Shown here piece by piece: positions 1 through 9,346 of a stretch of 64,000 nucleotides of DNA (its first letter is position 1; the number at the start of each line of letters is the position of its first letter). The stretch is from NCBI RefSeq assembly GCF_012911815.1, contig NZ_JAATNW010000004.1, forward strand, positions 186,001-250,000. The letters are read 5' to 3'. Origin of the DNA: Alteromonas ponticola. Its GTDB lineage: Bacteria; Pseudomonadota; Gammaproteobacteria; Enterobacterales; Alteromonadaceae. The position numbers were made by a program, and so were the translations under genes. The notes below the pieces were generated by a model that searched no databases, was not told the origin of the DNA, and worked only from the letters and a program-made list of their open reading frames with translations.

Positions 1-860
1 CCGATAAACAGTTTGGTGAGGTTACCCTGGACATGGTGAAAACGGACCAGGGCATGTCTATACGCACTCTTCGGGCGCAAGGCGAGCACGGCACTATAGC
101 CGCCACAGGGAATTGGTTTGATGGCCAGCAACGCAGTGAAACTCAGCTTAGCGGCCAGGTAATTAGCGACGAAATCGGCCTGATGCTGAGTAATTTCGGA
201 TTGGATACCGGGATCAAGGATTCTGAGGCAGAGATGACATTTGCACTTAACTGGAATGACTCGCCAATGGACTTTTCTGTCGCCAGTTTAGGTGGTGAGC
301 TGCAATGGGAACTATCTGATGGCTACCTGAGTGAATTAAGCGATAAAGGCTCACGACTGTTCACCTTGTTTAGTTTCAATTCTCTGATCAGAAAACTAAG
401 CCTGGATTTTAGAGATGTATTTGCCAAAGGATTCTTTTATGATGAGATCCAAGGCAGTATGCAAATTACTGATGGGAAAGCAGTTACTCAGGACACGGAA
501 GTTGATGGCGGTGCTGGCGAGATAACGATTAAAGGTTACACTGACTTAGTGCAGGAGCAGCTTAATTATCGTGTTTCGTTCGCGCCCAACGTGACCGGAA
601 ACTTACCGTTCTTAGTGTACTTTTTAGCCACCCCGCCAACCGCTCTTGCTGCGCTTGCACTTGATCAGGTGCTTACATCAGCGAAAGTGATATCTAATGT
701 TAATTATCGGGTTACGGGAACCATCAGCAACCCGGTGTTTGAAGAGGTCGGCCGAGACAGCAAAGATGTGCCATTACCAGCGATGAATGAACCGACTGGT
801 GAAAATGACACTATTAAGCAGGATTTGGAGCCGGTCAAACTGGAGGTAAATAATGGTTAA
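1..860 (+). CDS. yhdP: YhdP family protein, C-terminal part (5' end outside window)
   Basis: The reading frame is open from base 3, so this is the last ~286 residues of a longer protein. YhdP-family proteins are very large AsmA-like inner-membrane proteins that bridge the periplasm and take part in phospholipid transport to the outer membrane; this is family knowledge. What is visible is the beta-rich AsmA-like repeat region and the typical YhdP end, with a hydrophobic stretch around the LPFLVYFLATPPTA segment followed by a short polar tail. It sits upstream of a nitrilase and tldD, the usual YhdP-Nit-TldD order in gammaproteobacteria. Its stop overlaps the next start by 8 bp, suggesting translational coupling. 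The assignment rests on C-terminal resemblance plus neighbours. Confidence 0.85.
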   Translation, partial: DKQFGEVTLDMVKTDQGMSIRTLRAQGEHGTIAATGNWFDGQQRSETQLSGQVISDEIGLMLSNFGLDTGIKDSEAEMTFALNWNDSPMDFSVASLGGELQWELSDGYLSELSDKGSRLFTLFSFNSLIRKLSLDFRDVFAKGFFYDEIQGSMQITDGKAVTQDTEVDGGAGEITIKGYTDLVQEQLNYRVSFAPNVTGNLPFLVYFLATPPTALAALALDQVLTSAKVISNVNYRVTGTISNPVFEEVGRDSKDVPLPAMNEPTGENDTIKQDLEPVKLEVNNG

Positions 861-1674
861 TCTTTGTGCAGTGCAAATGACGTCTAGCCCGGATGTTGAA
901 GCGAATTTTGCGTGGCTGGAGGAGGAACTCTCGGCTTCCGTTGGCTTAGAAAACGCACTGGTGGTGTTGCCTGAATGCTTCGCTTTTTTTGGTGCCAGTG
1001 ACAAGGCAATGTTAGAACAGGCCGAAGCTTTTGCTGAAGGGCCTATACAACAGCGAATGGCTGAGTTGGCGCGAAAATACCAGTGCTATCTGGTGGGCGG
1101 TACAATTCCGATTAAAACGGCTAACCCCGATAAATTTGCCGCTACTTCCTTACTGTACTCACCCACCGGTGAAAGACTGGCCGATTATCAAAAAATACAT
1201 CTATTCGATGTAGCCGTGGTCGACAATACCGGCAGTTATGAAGAATCAAAACATACGGAAGCGGGTAATCAAATCGTCACCGTCGACACAGAAATTGGGC
1301 GTATAGGCATGGCAGTATGTTATGATGTGCGCTTTCCTGGCCTGTTTTCTGCCATGGGCGATATCGATATTTTAGTTTTGCCTGCGGCGTTCACCCGGGC
1401 GACGGGCAAAGCGCACTGGCACACGTTATTACGTGCCAGGGCAATTGAAAGCCAGTGTTTCGTGGTTGGCGCCAACCAGTGCGGTACCCACGCAAACGAT
1501 CGTAAAACCTATGGTCACAGTCTGGTATATTCTCCTTGGGGAGACCTGCTGGTTGAACGGCCAGACGAACCGGGTTTAGCCATTGCAGAATGCGATCTGC
1601 GTGAACGCGACACGTTGAAACAGCGCATGCCGCTGGCCCAACATAACCGATTTAGGAGCCACATCGTCGAATGA
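853..1674 (+). CDS. Carbon-nitrogen hydrolase (nitrilase superfamily, Nit-type amidase)
   Basis: A 273-residue protein of the size of single-domain nitrilase amidases. The catalytic Glu-Lys-Cys triad is complete: E41 in LPECFAF, K114 in YQKIHLFD and C156 in [11 protein letters not shown]. The KIHLFDV and CYDVRFP context resembles Nit1/YbeM deaminated-glutathione amidases, so repair of deaminated glutathione or a similar omega-amide is the best guess; the substrate is not proven by sequence. No signal peptide is seen, so it should be cytoplasmic. The ATG is preceded by a good GGAGG and overlaps the end of yhdP. The stop overlaps the tldD start (ATGA), so the three genes are probably one operon. 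Confidence 0.9.
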   Translation: MVNLCAVQMTSSPDVEANFAWLEEELSASVGLENALVVLPECFAFFGASDKAMLEQAEAFAEGPIQQRMAELARKYQCYLVGGTIPIKTANPDKFAATSLLYSPTGERLADYQKIHLFDVAVVDNTGSYEESKHTEAGNQIVTVDTEIGRIGMAVCYDVRFPGLFSAMGDIDILVLPAAFTRATGKAHWHTLLRARAIESQCFVVGANQCGTHANDRKTYGHSLVYSPWGDLLVERPDEPGLAIAECDLRERDTLKQRMPLAQHNRFRSHIVE

Positions 1675-3119
1675 CGCTAGCAAATAACGTAAAACAACAT
1701 CTACTGGATGACTCAGGGCTTGATTTGCAAGACCTTGAGCACGCCCTGGCAAAAATTTATCAACACGATAATGACTTTGCCGATCTGTATTTTCAATCCA
1801 GCCAACATGAAAGCTGGGTGCTTGAAGATGGCATTATCAAAGACGGCAGCTATAGCCTGGAAAGAGGCGTTGGCGTACGGGCTGTCAGTGGTGAAAAGAC
1901 CGGTTTTGCGTATTCAGACGAAATTAGCAGCGAAGCGTTAATGAAAGCGTGCGGCGCAGCGCGCACCATTTCAGCGCATGGCGGCAAACATAAGGTGACA
2001 GGCCTTAAATCAACGGACTTTAGCGCACGGTATGCGGCTGACAATCCTATTCTAGGAATGGAAGACGCTGAAAAGATTGCCCTACTGCGGGCTGTTGACA
2101 ACTATATCCGTAAACAGGAACCCGGCATCAGCCAGGTTGTGGTCAGTCTGAGTGGGGTTTATGAAGAAGTGCTGGTGGCGGCAACGGATGGCACGCTGGC
2201 AACCGATATTCGGCCATTGGTGCGGCTGAACTGTTCGGTACTGATAGAAAAAAATGATCGTCGTGAACGCGGTAGTGCGGGAGCAGGAGGAAGACATACC
2301 TATGCTTTCTTTCAAGCCGATGATGATGGCCAGCCGCTCTACGAGAAACTGGCCGAAGAAGCGTTGCACATGGCACGCATCAATATGCAGGCGGTCGCTT
2401 CGCCCGCCGGCACTATGCCTGTCGTATTAGGCAATGGATGGCCAGGCGTATTATTGCATGAAGCCGTAGGTCACGGGCTGGAAGGTGATTTTAATCGTAA
2501 AGGTGCATCCACCTTTAGCGGTCGTATTGGTGAGCGGGTTGCAGCAAAAGGCGTGACGGTAGTTGATGATGGCACGCTGGCCGACCGTCGTGGTTCACTT
2601 TCCGTTGATGATGAAGGCACACCCACCCAATACAATGTGTTGATTGAAGATGGCATCCTGAAAGGCTATATGCAGGATAAATTAAATGCCCGCCTGATGA
2701 AGGTTAAACCTACGGGTAATGGTAGACGGGAGTCTTTCGCGCATTTGCCTATGCCGCGTATGACCAACACCTATATGCTGGGTGGTCAATATAGCCAGGA
2801 AGAAATCATCGCTTCAATTGAACGGGGGATTTACGCACCCAATTTTGCCGGTGGTCAGGTCGACATTACTTCTGGGAAGTTTGTCTTCTCCAGCGCCGAA
2901 GCATACCTGATTGAAAATGGTAAAATTACCGCACCCATCAAAGGGGCAACTTTAATTGGTAATGGGCCGGACGTAATGCAAAAAATTTCGATGATAGGAA
3001 ATGACGTTGCGCTGGACCGAGGTGTAGGGGTGTGTGGAAAAGATGGTCAAAGCGTACCCGTAGGCGTGGGGCAGCCAACACTGAAAATTGATGAACTTAC
3101 CGTAGGCGGGACAGCATAA
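1671..3119 (+). CDS. tldD: Metalloprotease TldD
   Basis: TldD is the zinc-metalloprotease subunit of the TldD/TldE(PmbA) heterodimer. That complex degrades unfolded peptides, matures microcins and affects CcdA antitoxin stability in E. coli (established). The 482-residue length is typical. The HExxxH zinc motif appears as [11 protein letters not shown] with H263, E264 and H268, and the glycine-rich C-terminal region expected of the family is present. The start overlaps the upstream nitrilase stop by 4 bp. Its partner pmbA lies about 630 bp downstream on the same strand, separated by darP on the opposite strand, so both subunits are encoded here. No key residue appears to be missing. Confidence 0.97.
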   Translation: MTLANNVKQHLLDDSGLDLQDLEHALAKIYQHDNDFADLYFQSSQHESWVLEDGIIKDGSYSLERGVGVRAVSGEKTGFAYSDEISSEALMKACGAARTISAHGGKHKVTGLKSTDFSARYAADNPILGMEDAEKIALLRAVDNYIRKQEPGISQVVVSLSGVYEEVLVAATDGTLATDIRPLVRLNCSVLIEKNDRRERGSAGAGGRHTYAFFQADDDGQPLYEKLAEEALHMARINMQAVASPAGTMPVVLGNGWPGVLLHEAVGHGLEGDFNRKGASTFSGRIGERVAAKGVTVVDDGTLADRRGSLSVDDEGTPTQYNVLIEDGILKGYMQDKLNARLMKVKPTGNGRRESFAHLPMPRMTNTYMLGGQYSQEEIIASIERGIYAPNFAGGQVDITSGKFVFSSAEAYLIENGKITAPIKGATLIGNGPDVMQKISMIGNDVALDRGVGVCGKDGQSVPVGVGQPTLKIDELTVGGTA

Positions 3120-3138
3120 CTGCTGCCCCGTTCGCCAT

Positions 3139-3684
3139 TTATTTGCTTATTTCGCTTTTTAGATACTGAAAAAGTTCACGGTACGCCTTCGGAGGCGCTG
3201 AGGTTTCCCGTTCCTTTTTAATCTGACGGTGGAACTGGCGTAACTTCTGACGATCAAGTTGAGGATGTGTATCCAGAATTTCCTGAATGGCTGAATCACC
3301 TTTATTCGCAATGTCATCCCGCGTTTTTTCCAGCGCATGAAATGCCGCATTTTGTTGGGCGTGCTGTTGGTTTAACATTGCCATCGCGTTTTCAATATCA
3401 GCGGTTTCCCGTTGCCTTAACAATTTACCGATAAATTGAAGTTGGCGTCGATAGCCATCTTTTTTACGATTAATTTTTTGCGCAGTTGCTATAGCTGCCG
3501 CCAGTTCGTCGTCCAATGGAAACGTTGCCAGTTGCGCAGAAGTCAGGTTGACCATTTCTTCGCCCAGTTTTTGCAGCGCTGCCGACTGCCGCTTAAGCTC
3601 AGACTTGCTTAACGGTTCTAACTCATCATCGTGTGACTGAGAGGGTTCATCTTCCCAGTCAGAATATTCATTCTGGTGACTCAT
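3139..3684 (-). CDS. darP: Ribosome-associated protein DarP (YjgA family)
   Basis: This 181-residue, charged, mostly helical protein matches the YjgA/DarP family. DarP binds late 50S assembly intermediates near 23S rRNA and helps peptidyl-transferase-centre maturation (known from E. coli). The start used is the ATG giving MSHQNEYSDWEDEP. An upstream in-frame extension of 50 residues would run across the pmbA start and has no family resemblance. The family-like segment begins at LSKSELKRQSAALQ and continues with LPLDD-type and RQLQFIGKLLR blocks. The gene sits back-to-front between tldD and pmbA, an arrangement common in gammaproteobacteria, with a short 68-bp divergent promoter region shared with pmbA. 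Confidence 0.93.
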   Translation of the reverse strand: MSHQNEYSDWEDEPSQSHDDELEPLSKSELKRQSAALQKLGEEMVNLTSAQLATFPLDDELAAAIATAQKINRKKDGYRRQLQFIGKLLRQRETADIENAMAMLNQQHAQQNAAFHALEKTRDDIANKGDSAIQEILDTHPQLDRQKLRQFHRQIKKERETSAPPKAYRELFQYLKSEISK

Positions 3685-3752
3685 TTGTCGCTCATAAGTG
3701 TTACACTTCTTAGCAATATTGTGACACATACCATTTGATAGCGAAACAAAGT

Positions 3753-5084
3753 ATGCAAATAGAACAGCAGATTGCTGAGATTCAGGAAGTGGTTGCTGAT
3801 GTATTGAAGATGGCTCAGCAAAAAGGAGCCACACAAGCCGAAGCCAGTATGTCGAAGGTAGAGGGAATAGCCGTGTCGACCCGCCTGCGGGAAGTCGAAA
3901 ATGTGGAGTTCACCAATGATGGTGGCCTGGGAATTACTGTTTATGTGGGTAAGCATAAGGGCAGCGCCTCCACCGCTGATTTAAGCCGCAGTGCGTTGGC
4001 GTTAACGGTTGAAAAAGCCGTTGATATTGCCCGTTATACTAACGAAGACCCCTGTGCAGGCCTGGCCGATAAAGAACTGATAGCCACAGACTTTCCTGAT
4101 CTTGACCTCTATCATCCTCAGGAACTGGATACCGAAAAGGCTATCGAGATTGCTTTGGCGACTGAAGCGGCCGCCCTGGATTTTGACAAGCGTATCGTTA
4201 ATTCAGATGGTGCTTCATACAATGCCAATATGGGCATGCGCGTTTATGGTAATACCCATGGTATCAATACGGGCTACCCAAGTAGTCGCTACAGCATCAG
4301 TTGTATGATGATTGCCGCAGACAATAACGAAATGCAGCGGGATTATGCCTACTCAGTCGATCGCATGGCAACGCGCTTGTATTCCCCACAGCAGGTTGGT
4401 GAAGAAGCGGCCAGAACAACAGTAGAGCGTCTGGGTGCGCGAAAAATTAACACCGCGAATGTGCCGGTTATCCTGCATCGGGACTTAGCGTCCAGTTTAT
4501 TCGGCCATCTGGTTAGTGCGATCAGTGGTGGCAGCTTATTCCGTCGCTCCAGCTTTTTACTGGATAAACTGGGGCAACAACTGTTTCCTGAATGGCTGAC
4601 CATTGAAGAAAGACCCCACCTGAAAACCGCGTTAGCCAGTTCCAGTTTTGACCACGAAGGGGTTGCTACCCGCGACATGACCATTATTGACAGTGGTAAA
4701 TTGGCAACCTATCTGTATACCACCTATTCGGGACGCAAACTCAATACTCAAAGCAATGGCCATGCCGGCGGCATTCACAATTGGATTGTCGGCGACTCAG
4801 GGCACAGTGACGAAGCGTTGTTGAAAGAGATGGGCACTGGGCTTCTGGTTACTGAGTTGATGGGGCAGGGGGTAAACATTGTCACCGGCGATTACTCTAG
4901 AGGTGCGGCCGGGTTTTGGGTCGAAAACGGTGTGATCCAGTATCCGGTTCACGAAGTGACCATTGCCGGTAGTTTGATGGAGATGTTTGCGAACATAAAG
5001 GCAATTGGCTCCACCAAAGATGCGCGGGGAAGCGTACATACCGGGTCGGTGTTAATCGACAATATGCGTATAGCTGGGAATTAA
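3753..5084 (+). CDS. pmbA: Metalloprotease PmbA/TldE
   Basis: PmbA (TldE) is the partner of TldD in the TldD/E protease complex. The 443-residue protein has the PmbA fold and, like the family, lacks the HExxxH zinc motif present in TldD. Recognisable blocks are GLGITVYVGKHKGSAS near the N-terminus, NSDGASYN in the middle and the GYSRGAAGFWVENG-like C-terminal block (here DYSRGAAGFWVENG). The start chosen is the ATG giving MQIEQQIAE. A TTG six codons upstream is possible but has no better ribosome-binding site. The gene is divergent from darP and ends about 100 bp before a hairpin that precedes the convergent arcA gene. Confidence 0.95.
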   Translation: MQIEQQIAEIQEVVADVLKMAQQKGATQAEASMSKVEGIAVSTRLREVENVEFTNDGGLGITVYVGKHKGSASTADLSRSALALTVEKAVDIARYTNEDPCAGLADKELIATDFPDLDLYHPQELDTEKAIEIALATEAAALDFDKRIVNSDGASYNANMGMRVYGNTHGINTGYPSSRYSISCMMIAADNNEMQRDYAYSVDRMATRLYSPQQVGEEAARTTVERLGARKINTANVPVILHRDLASSLFGHLVSAISGGSLFRRSSFLLDKLGQQLFPEWLTIEERPHLKTALASSSFDHEGVATRDMTIIDSGKLATYLYTTYSGRKLNTQSNGHAGGIHNWIVGDSGHSDEALLKEMGTGLLVTELMGQGVNIVTGDYSRGAAGFWVENGVIQYPVHEVTIAGSLMEMFANIKAIGSTKDARGSVHTGSVLIDNMRIAGN

Positions 5085-5137
5085 GTTAAGGCGGAGAGGG
5101 ACGTTGCCTAAGAGCGTTTTTTACTGACTTAGATAAG

Positions 5138-5174
5138 GCCATGTTGGCAGTGTATTTCACCCCACCAACATGGC
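5138..5174. terminator. Stem-loop between convergent pmbA and arcA
   Basis: A perfect 10-bp stem (5138-5147 with 5165-5174, GCCATGTTGG and its complement) encloses a 17-nt loop in the short gap between the ends of pmbA and arcA. Neither side is followed by a clean T-run, so termination is inferred from position and stem strength only. Confidence 0.4.
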
Positions 5175-5183
5175 AGGATGCGC

Positions 5184-5891
5184 TTAACTGTCTACTGAAC
5201 CACAAAAGCGATAACCTTCACCGTGAATGGTGACAATCAGCTCCAGGTCACCCGGGTCCGATTCAAAATGTTTACGGATACGGCGAATGGTAACATCAAC
5301 AGTGCGGTCGTTTGGACGCAGCTCACGTCCAGTCATTTCCATAATCAATTGTTCGCGCGTAAGAATTTTACCTGGGTTATTCAGGAACAAATGCAGCGCA
5401 CGAAATTCACTTCGCGGTAATCTGAATTCTTTGCCATTAGGCGAAATTAGCGAGCGACTGTCGCCATCCAGTGTCCAGCCATTGAAACTTACGCGACTGG
5501 GCAAATCGTCATCTTCAGCTGAATTGGTCGTTCTGGCTAACAGGTTACGTGCGCGGATAGTCAATTCACGGGGATTGAACGGTTTGGTGAGGTAGTCATC
5601 TGCGCCAATTTCTAAGCCTAAGATTCTGTCGACATCGTTATCACGACCGGTTAAAAATATCAGGCCAACATTTTTTCGATCGCGAACTTCACGCGCCAGG
5701 ATCAGGCCATTTTTGCCGGGGAGGTTAATATCCATGATCACCAGGTTGATAGTGTTATTTTCGAAAAAGTCATGCATCTGATCACCGTTTTCGGCTTCAA
5801 AAACATTATAGCCTTCAGCCTCAAACAGGCTTTTTAGAGTGGTACGGGTAACCACCTCGTCTTCAACAATTAATATATTCGGCGTCTGCAT
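5184..5891 (-). CDS. arcA: Aerobic respiration control response regulator ArcA
   Basis: ArcA is the OmpR/PhoB-type regulator that reprograms central metabolism under low oxygen. The 235-residue sequence closely follows E. coli ArcA, including the opening [12 protein letters not shown], the phospho-acceptor D54 in [12 protein letters not shown], the switch lysine K103 in LTKPFNP and a C-terminal winged helix ending in HGEGYRFCG. Its usual kinase ArcB is a hybrid protein and is not in this window. The gene directly upstream encodes a different membrane histidine kinase, and the 128-bp gap between them leaves room for an independent arcA promoter. Family identity is clear; whether the neighbouring kinase feeds ArcA is unknown. 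Confidence 0.96.
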   Translation of the reverse strand: MQTPNILIVEDEVVTRTTLKSLFEAEGYNVFEAENGDQMHDFFENNTINLVIMDINLPGKNGLILAREVRDRKNVGLIFLTGRDNDVDRILGLEIGADDYLTKPFNPRELTIRARNLLARTTNSAEDDDLPSRVSFNGWTLDGDSRSLISPNGKEFRLPRSEFRALHLFLNNPGKILTREQLIMEMTGRELRPNDRTVDVTIRRIRKHFESDPGDLELIVTIHGEGYRFCGSVDS

Positions 5892-6019
5892 GCTGTTTCA
5901 CACTCTTTTACAATGATTTAAGTCGGTGATGGATCAAATTTTAATCGCCGTGCGCTGGTTTGCAAGTCTCTTCGGCAACTAAAAGAAAGTAATTGGGGCC
6001 TGTAGTAAAAATACAAGGG

Positions 6020-7675
6020 TTATTGGTGCAAATTCAGAGTCTCCCGCGACTTCGAACCGGCAACGGGAAATACGATGACAAATTCTACGCCATGTCCTTC
6101 CTCGCTGGAAAGCGAAATTGTCCCGTTCAATGCCTGGGTAACCAGATTATAAACCAGATGCATTCCTAGCCCGGAACCGCCTTGTCCGCGCTTGGTGGTA
6201 ACGAAGGGGTCAAAAATTCGTTTGCGAATATCATCTGGAATACCCTTACCGTTATCACGGTAAATCATCTTTAACTTGTTCGCTGACATCATTTGCGCAC
6301 TAATCTCAATTTGGCCGGACTCAATATCCTCAAATCCATGGATTATCGAGTTCATGATCAAATTGATTATAATTTGATTGATGGGTCCTGCCTTGGTGTT
6401 GACCGTAAGCGTTGGATCAATGTCGACATCAATCTGATGATGCACTTTTTTCAGGCGAGGACGCAGTGAGAGTAAAATTTCATTGATCAGCTGGGACATA
6501 CAAACAGCGCGGCTGTTTTCGCTGGTTTGATCCACGGCAACCTGTTTAAAACTGGAGATTAGCTCTGCGGCGCGATTGAGGTTGCGATAAATAATGTTCA
6601 GGTTTTCCTGACTCTCACTTAGAAACTTAGCCATGGTGCTGGCTTTAAGCGTTTTGTTTTCAAACTGCTCTTGAATGGTGTCTATGCGATCTAGCATCAT
6701 GGTTGACGCAGTAACGCCAAGTCCGATTGGGGTGTTTACCTCGTGCGCAACCCCTGCGACCATATCTCCCAGTGAGGCCATTTTTTCGTTCTGTACAATT
6801 TGCCGTTGAAATTGATGCAGCTTCTCCAATGTCTGAATCAATTCCTGATTCGCATCTTTGAGTGCCAAAGTACGTTGATTAACCATCTCTTCCAGACGCG
6901 TATTAAGTTCGCGGTGCTGTTCTTCAGCTATTTCCTGTTTTTGGATGGTCTCCTGAATACGCCCCAAAGTGATATTGACCGCTTTAGAAAGGATATTCAG
7001 TTCTTTAATTCTAGTGTTCTCTGCACGCGCGGAGTAGTCCCGTTTGCGCGAGGTCGATTGCAAAAAGTCGGCTAAATTTTCAATTGGCTCAGTAATAAAG
7101 CGCTGCAGTCGCAGGGTCAATATTAAACCCACCACTAACATCACCAGCATCACTGAAAGGTTTAGGAAAATCGCATTTCCTACCATTTCGTTAAAACTTG
7201 CCGCAGACGCTTTCACATACACGTAGCCTACGGTTCCGCCACTTTCGCGAATTGGCAGAGTGACGTCAATTGAGTCTTCGTCAAATCGGGCCTGACGGAT
7301 ATTATTGAAAATGCTAGGCGGAGGAATAATAGGAACGTTCCCTGACGGCGTAAACTCGGCGAAACGTATGGGCTGGCTGCCATCGGGTGAAGGCGTGCCC
7401 TCGTATACCACCACATTCTGAATAATTTCTGCAGCCTCTAACGTTTTTAACCGCATATTGGCTTCGTCGGATTTCATTGTTTTAAGATAAAAACCGGCAT
7501 TGTGACTGATAAGTTCAGCCAGCATAATCACCTGGTTTGCCAATTCCTGACGGTAATTTTTAATTTGCGAATACATCGACAGGCTAGAGGAAAAAACCAG
7601 TGTGAAGGTGATGATGAGCATCACAACCCAAAGGAACAAGCTGCGAATGGAAAACTTAACGTTTGAATCGGTCAT
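6020..7675 (-). CDS. Membrane sensor histidine kinase (HAMP, HATPase)
   Basis: A 551-residue sensor kinase. Visible in order: a TM helix at about 12-32, a periplasmic domain of about 130 residues, a second TM at about 168-190, a HAMP region to about 245, a coiled coil at about 245-300, the phospho-accepting H311 in GVAHEVNTPIG, and a HATPase domain with N box (NQIIINLIMNSIIHG), G1 DNGKGIP and G2 GQGGSGLGMHL. There is no receiver or Hpt domain, so it is not ArcB. It lies upstream of and codirectional with arcA, but no cognate regulator of its own is adjacent. The HEVNTP variant of the H-box is typical of kinases with long linking coiled coils. Ligand unknown. Confidence 0.9.
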   Translation of the reverse strand: MTDSNVKFSIRSLFLWVVMLIITFTLVFSSSLSMYSQIKNYRQELANQVIMLAELISHNAGFYLKTMKSDEANMRLKTLEAAEIIQNVVVYEGTPSPDGSQPIRFAEFTPSGNVPIIPPPSIFNNIRQARFDEDSIDVTLPIRESGGTVGYVYVKASAASFNEMVGNAIFLNLSVMLVMLVVGLILTLRLQRFITEPIENLADFLQSTSRKRDYSARAENTRIKELNILSKAVNITLGRIQETIQKQEIAEEQHRELNTRLEEMVNQRTLALKDANQELIQTLEKLHQFQRQIVQNEKMASLGDMVAGVAHEVNTPIGLGVTASTMMLDRIDTIQEQFENKTLKASTMAKFLSESQENLNIIYRNLNRAAELISSFKQVAVDQTSENSRAVCMSQLINEILLSLRPRLKKVHHQIDVDIDPTLTVNTKAGPINQIIINLIMNSIIHGFEDIESGQIEISAQMMSANKLKMIYRDNGKGIPDDIRKRIFDPFVTTKRGQGGSGLGMHLVYNLVTQALNGTISLSSEEGHGVEFVIVFPVAGSKSRETLNLHQ

Positions 7676-7768
7676 TAATCTATTACGTTAATCAACACGT
7701 TGAATGCAGTATTTTCACTTATAGTGGCCTAATACTGAGGAAAAGTAAAAAAAGACAAAACGCATATA

Positions 7769-9253
7769 CTATTCGCTGTCACCATCGATTTTTTTGTCGC
7801 TGTCTACTTTCGACACCATTTCATATAGCTCTGCATAACGCTTGGCTGCAGCCTGCCAGGTAAAGCGTGTGTGCATGCCCCTTATCTGCATCTCTTTGAA
7901 TTCATCAGGATGTTCGTAAAAATACAGTAATGCGCGTCGAATACATCCCAGTAGCGCCTGTGGGGTGGGCTCGTCAAAAACAAAGCCGGTTGCGGTTTGC
8001 TTATTCTGGGTGACATCAACAACGGTGTCTTTTAAGCCGCCCACTGCTCTGACGATAGGCACTGTGCCGTAGGCCAGGCTATACATCTGATTCAAACCGC
8101 AAGGTTCAAACTGCGAAGGCATCAGGAAAAAATCCGCGCCTGCTTCAACTAAATGGGCATGCTTGGTACTGAAACCATTAATAAATTCAAACTTATCCGG
8201 GTGTTGCTGGGCAAATTCGCCTAAATCCATACACACTTCCGGGTCACCGGTACCCACGATCACCATCTGAATTTGATGATGCATCAGTTCATTGAGGATC
8301 GGCAACAGGAAGCCGAATCCTTTTTGTTCGGTCAAGCGGCACACCATTCCAAACAAAGGGATATTCTGCTTTTCAGGAAACGTTGCCAGCTTTTGTAATG
8401 CCAGTTTGCTGGCAGACTTTGCATGCAGACTATCGGCGGAATAGTTCTCGGGCAGGTAATGGTCGTGTTGCGGGTTCCATTGAGTGTAGTCGCACCCGTT
8501 CAGTATCCCAACCAAATCTTCCTGCCGCGACACCAGGCGATCGTGCAAACCATGGCTACCCAAATTAGTTAACAGTTCCTGCGCATAGGTTGGGCTGACC
8601 GTAGTTATTTTATTCGCAAATTCAATCCCTGATTGGAGCATATTAATATAGCCCCCATGCACCTGAGATAAAATGCCAGGGTGGTGGCGTAAAAAGGGAA
8701 TGTTTTCCAGTCGGTGCACCCCTTGAAACGCGGCATTGTGAATGGTGAATACCGTTGCTGTGTCAGCAAAGTAGCCACTATGCTCGTATTTGAGTAAAAA
8801 CGGTAGCATGGCTGTGTGCCAATCATGACAATGGATTATATCAGGCTGAAATCCAATAGCCTGTAACGCATTTAATACCGCCCCAGAAAAGAAACTGAAA
8901 CGCTCTCCATTGTCGCTATATACGTCATAACCGTTGCTGTAGAGGCCTTCGCGTGCAAAATAGTCTGGATAATCGATAAAGTAAACGTCGATATCGTTCC
9001 AGTGAAGCTGCTTAACATCAAAATGATAAACCTGGCTTTGAGTAAACAAGGTTTGCTGTGGGCAGGCGGAAACGAGTTTCTCTGGTGCCATCTCAAATTG
9101 AGTGGCTATGGTCTGATAATAAGGCATGACAATAATTACGTTATGTCCGGCCTCTTTCAAGGCAATAGGAAGTGCCTTACCAACATCGGCCAGGCCTCCC
9201 GTTTTAACCAGATCTTCCACTTCAGAGATGGCAAATACAATGTTCACGAACAA
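7769..9253 (-). CDS. glgA: Glycogen synthase (ADP-glucose type)
   Basis: GlgA transfers glucose from ADP-glucose to the growing alpha-1,4-glucan. The 494-residue protein has the GT5 hallmark KTGGLADV (K17) at its N-terminus. The second Rossmann half carries the GTGDP segment and the catalytic-loop block PSQFEPCGLNQMYSLAYGT. Length is slightly above the usual ~480. No glgB, glgC, glgP or glgX lies nearby, so the gene is isolated from the canonical glycogen operon. The C-terminus has a short charged tail (SKVDSDKKIDGDSE) beyond the usual end. No signal peptide is seen; the enzyme should be cytoplasmic. Confidence 0.95.
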   Translation of the reverse strand: MFVNIVFAISEVEDLVKTGGLADVGKALPIALKEAGHNVIIVMPYYQTIATQFEMAPEKLVSACPQQTLFTQSQVYHFDVKQLHWNDIDVYFIDYPDYFAREGLYSNGYDVYSDNGERFSFFSGAVLNALQAIGFQPDIIHCHDWHTAMLPFLLKYEHSGYFADTATVFTIHNAAFQGVHRLENIPFLRHHPGILSQVHGGYINMLQSGIEFANKITTVSPTYAQELLTNLGSHGLHDRLVSRQEDLVGILNGCDYTQWNPQHDHYLPENYSADSLHAKSASKLALQKLATFPEKQNIPLFGMVCRLTEQKGFGFLLPILNELMHHQIQMVIVGTGDPEVCMDLGEFAQQHPDKFEFINGFSTKHAHLVEAGADFFLMPSQFEPCGLNQMYSLAYGTVPIVRAVGGLKDTVVDVTQNKQTATGFVFDEPTPQALLGCIRRALLYFYEHPDEFKEMQIRGMHTRFTWQAAAKRYAELYEMVSKVDSDKKIDGDSE

Positions 9254-9346
9254 TCCTCAATCTGTGTATTTGATTCGGCGTGCACGCCAGCATTTCGCTC
9301 AGTGTATCCAAGGCCAGCAGATCCCGCTACGGATAATTTATCGCGG

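Noticed and set aside
6020..7675. Calling the kinase next to arcA ArcB
   Set aside because: ArcB is a hybrid kinase with PAS, receiver and Hpt domains and a tiny periplasmic loop; this protein has none of these.
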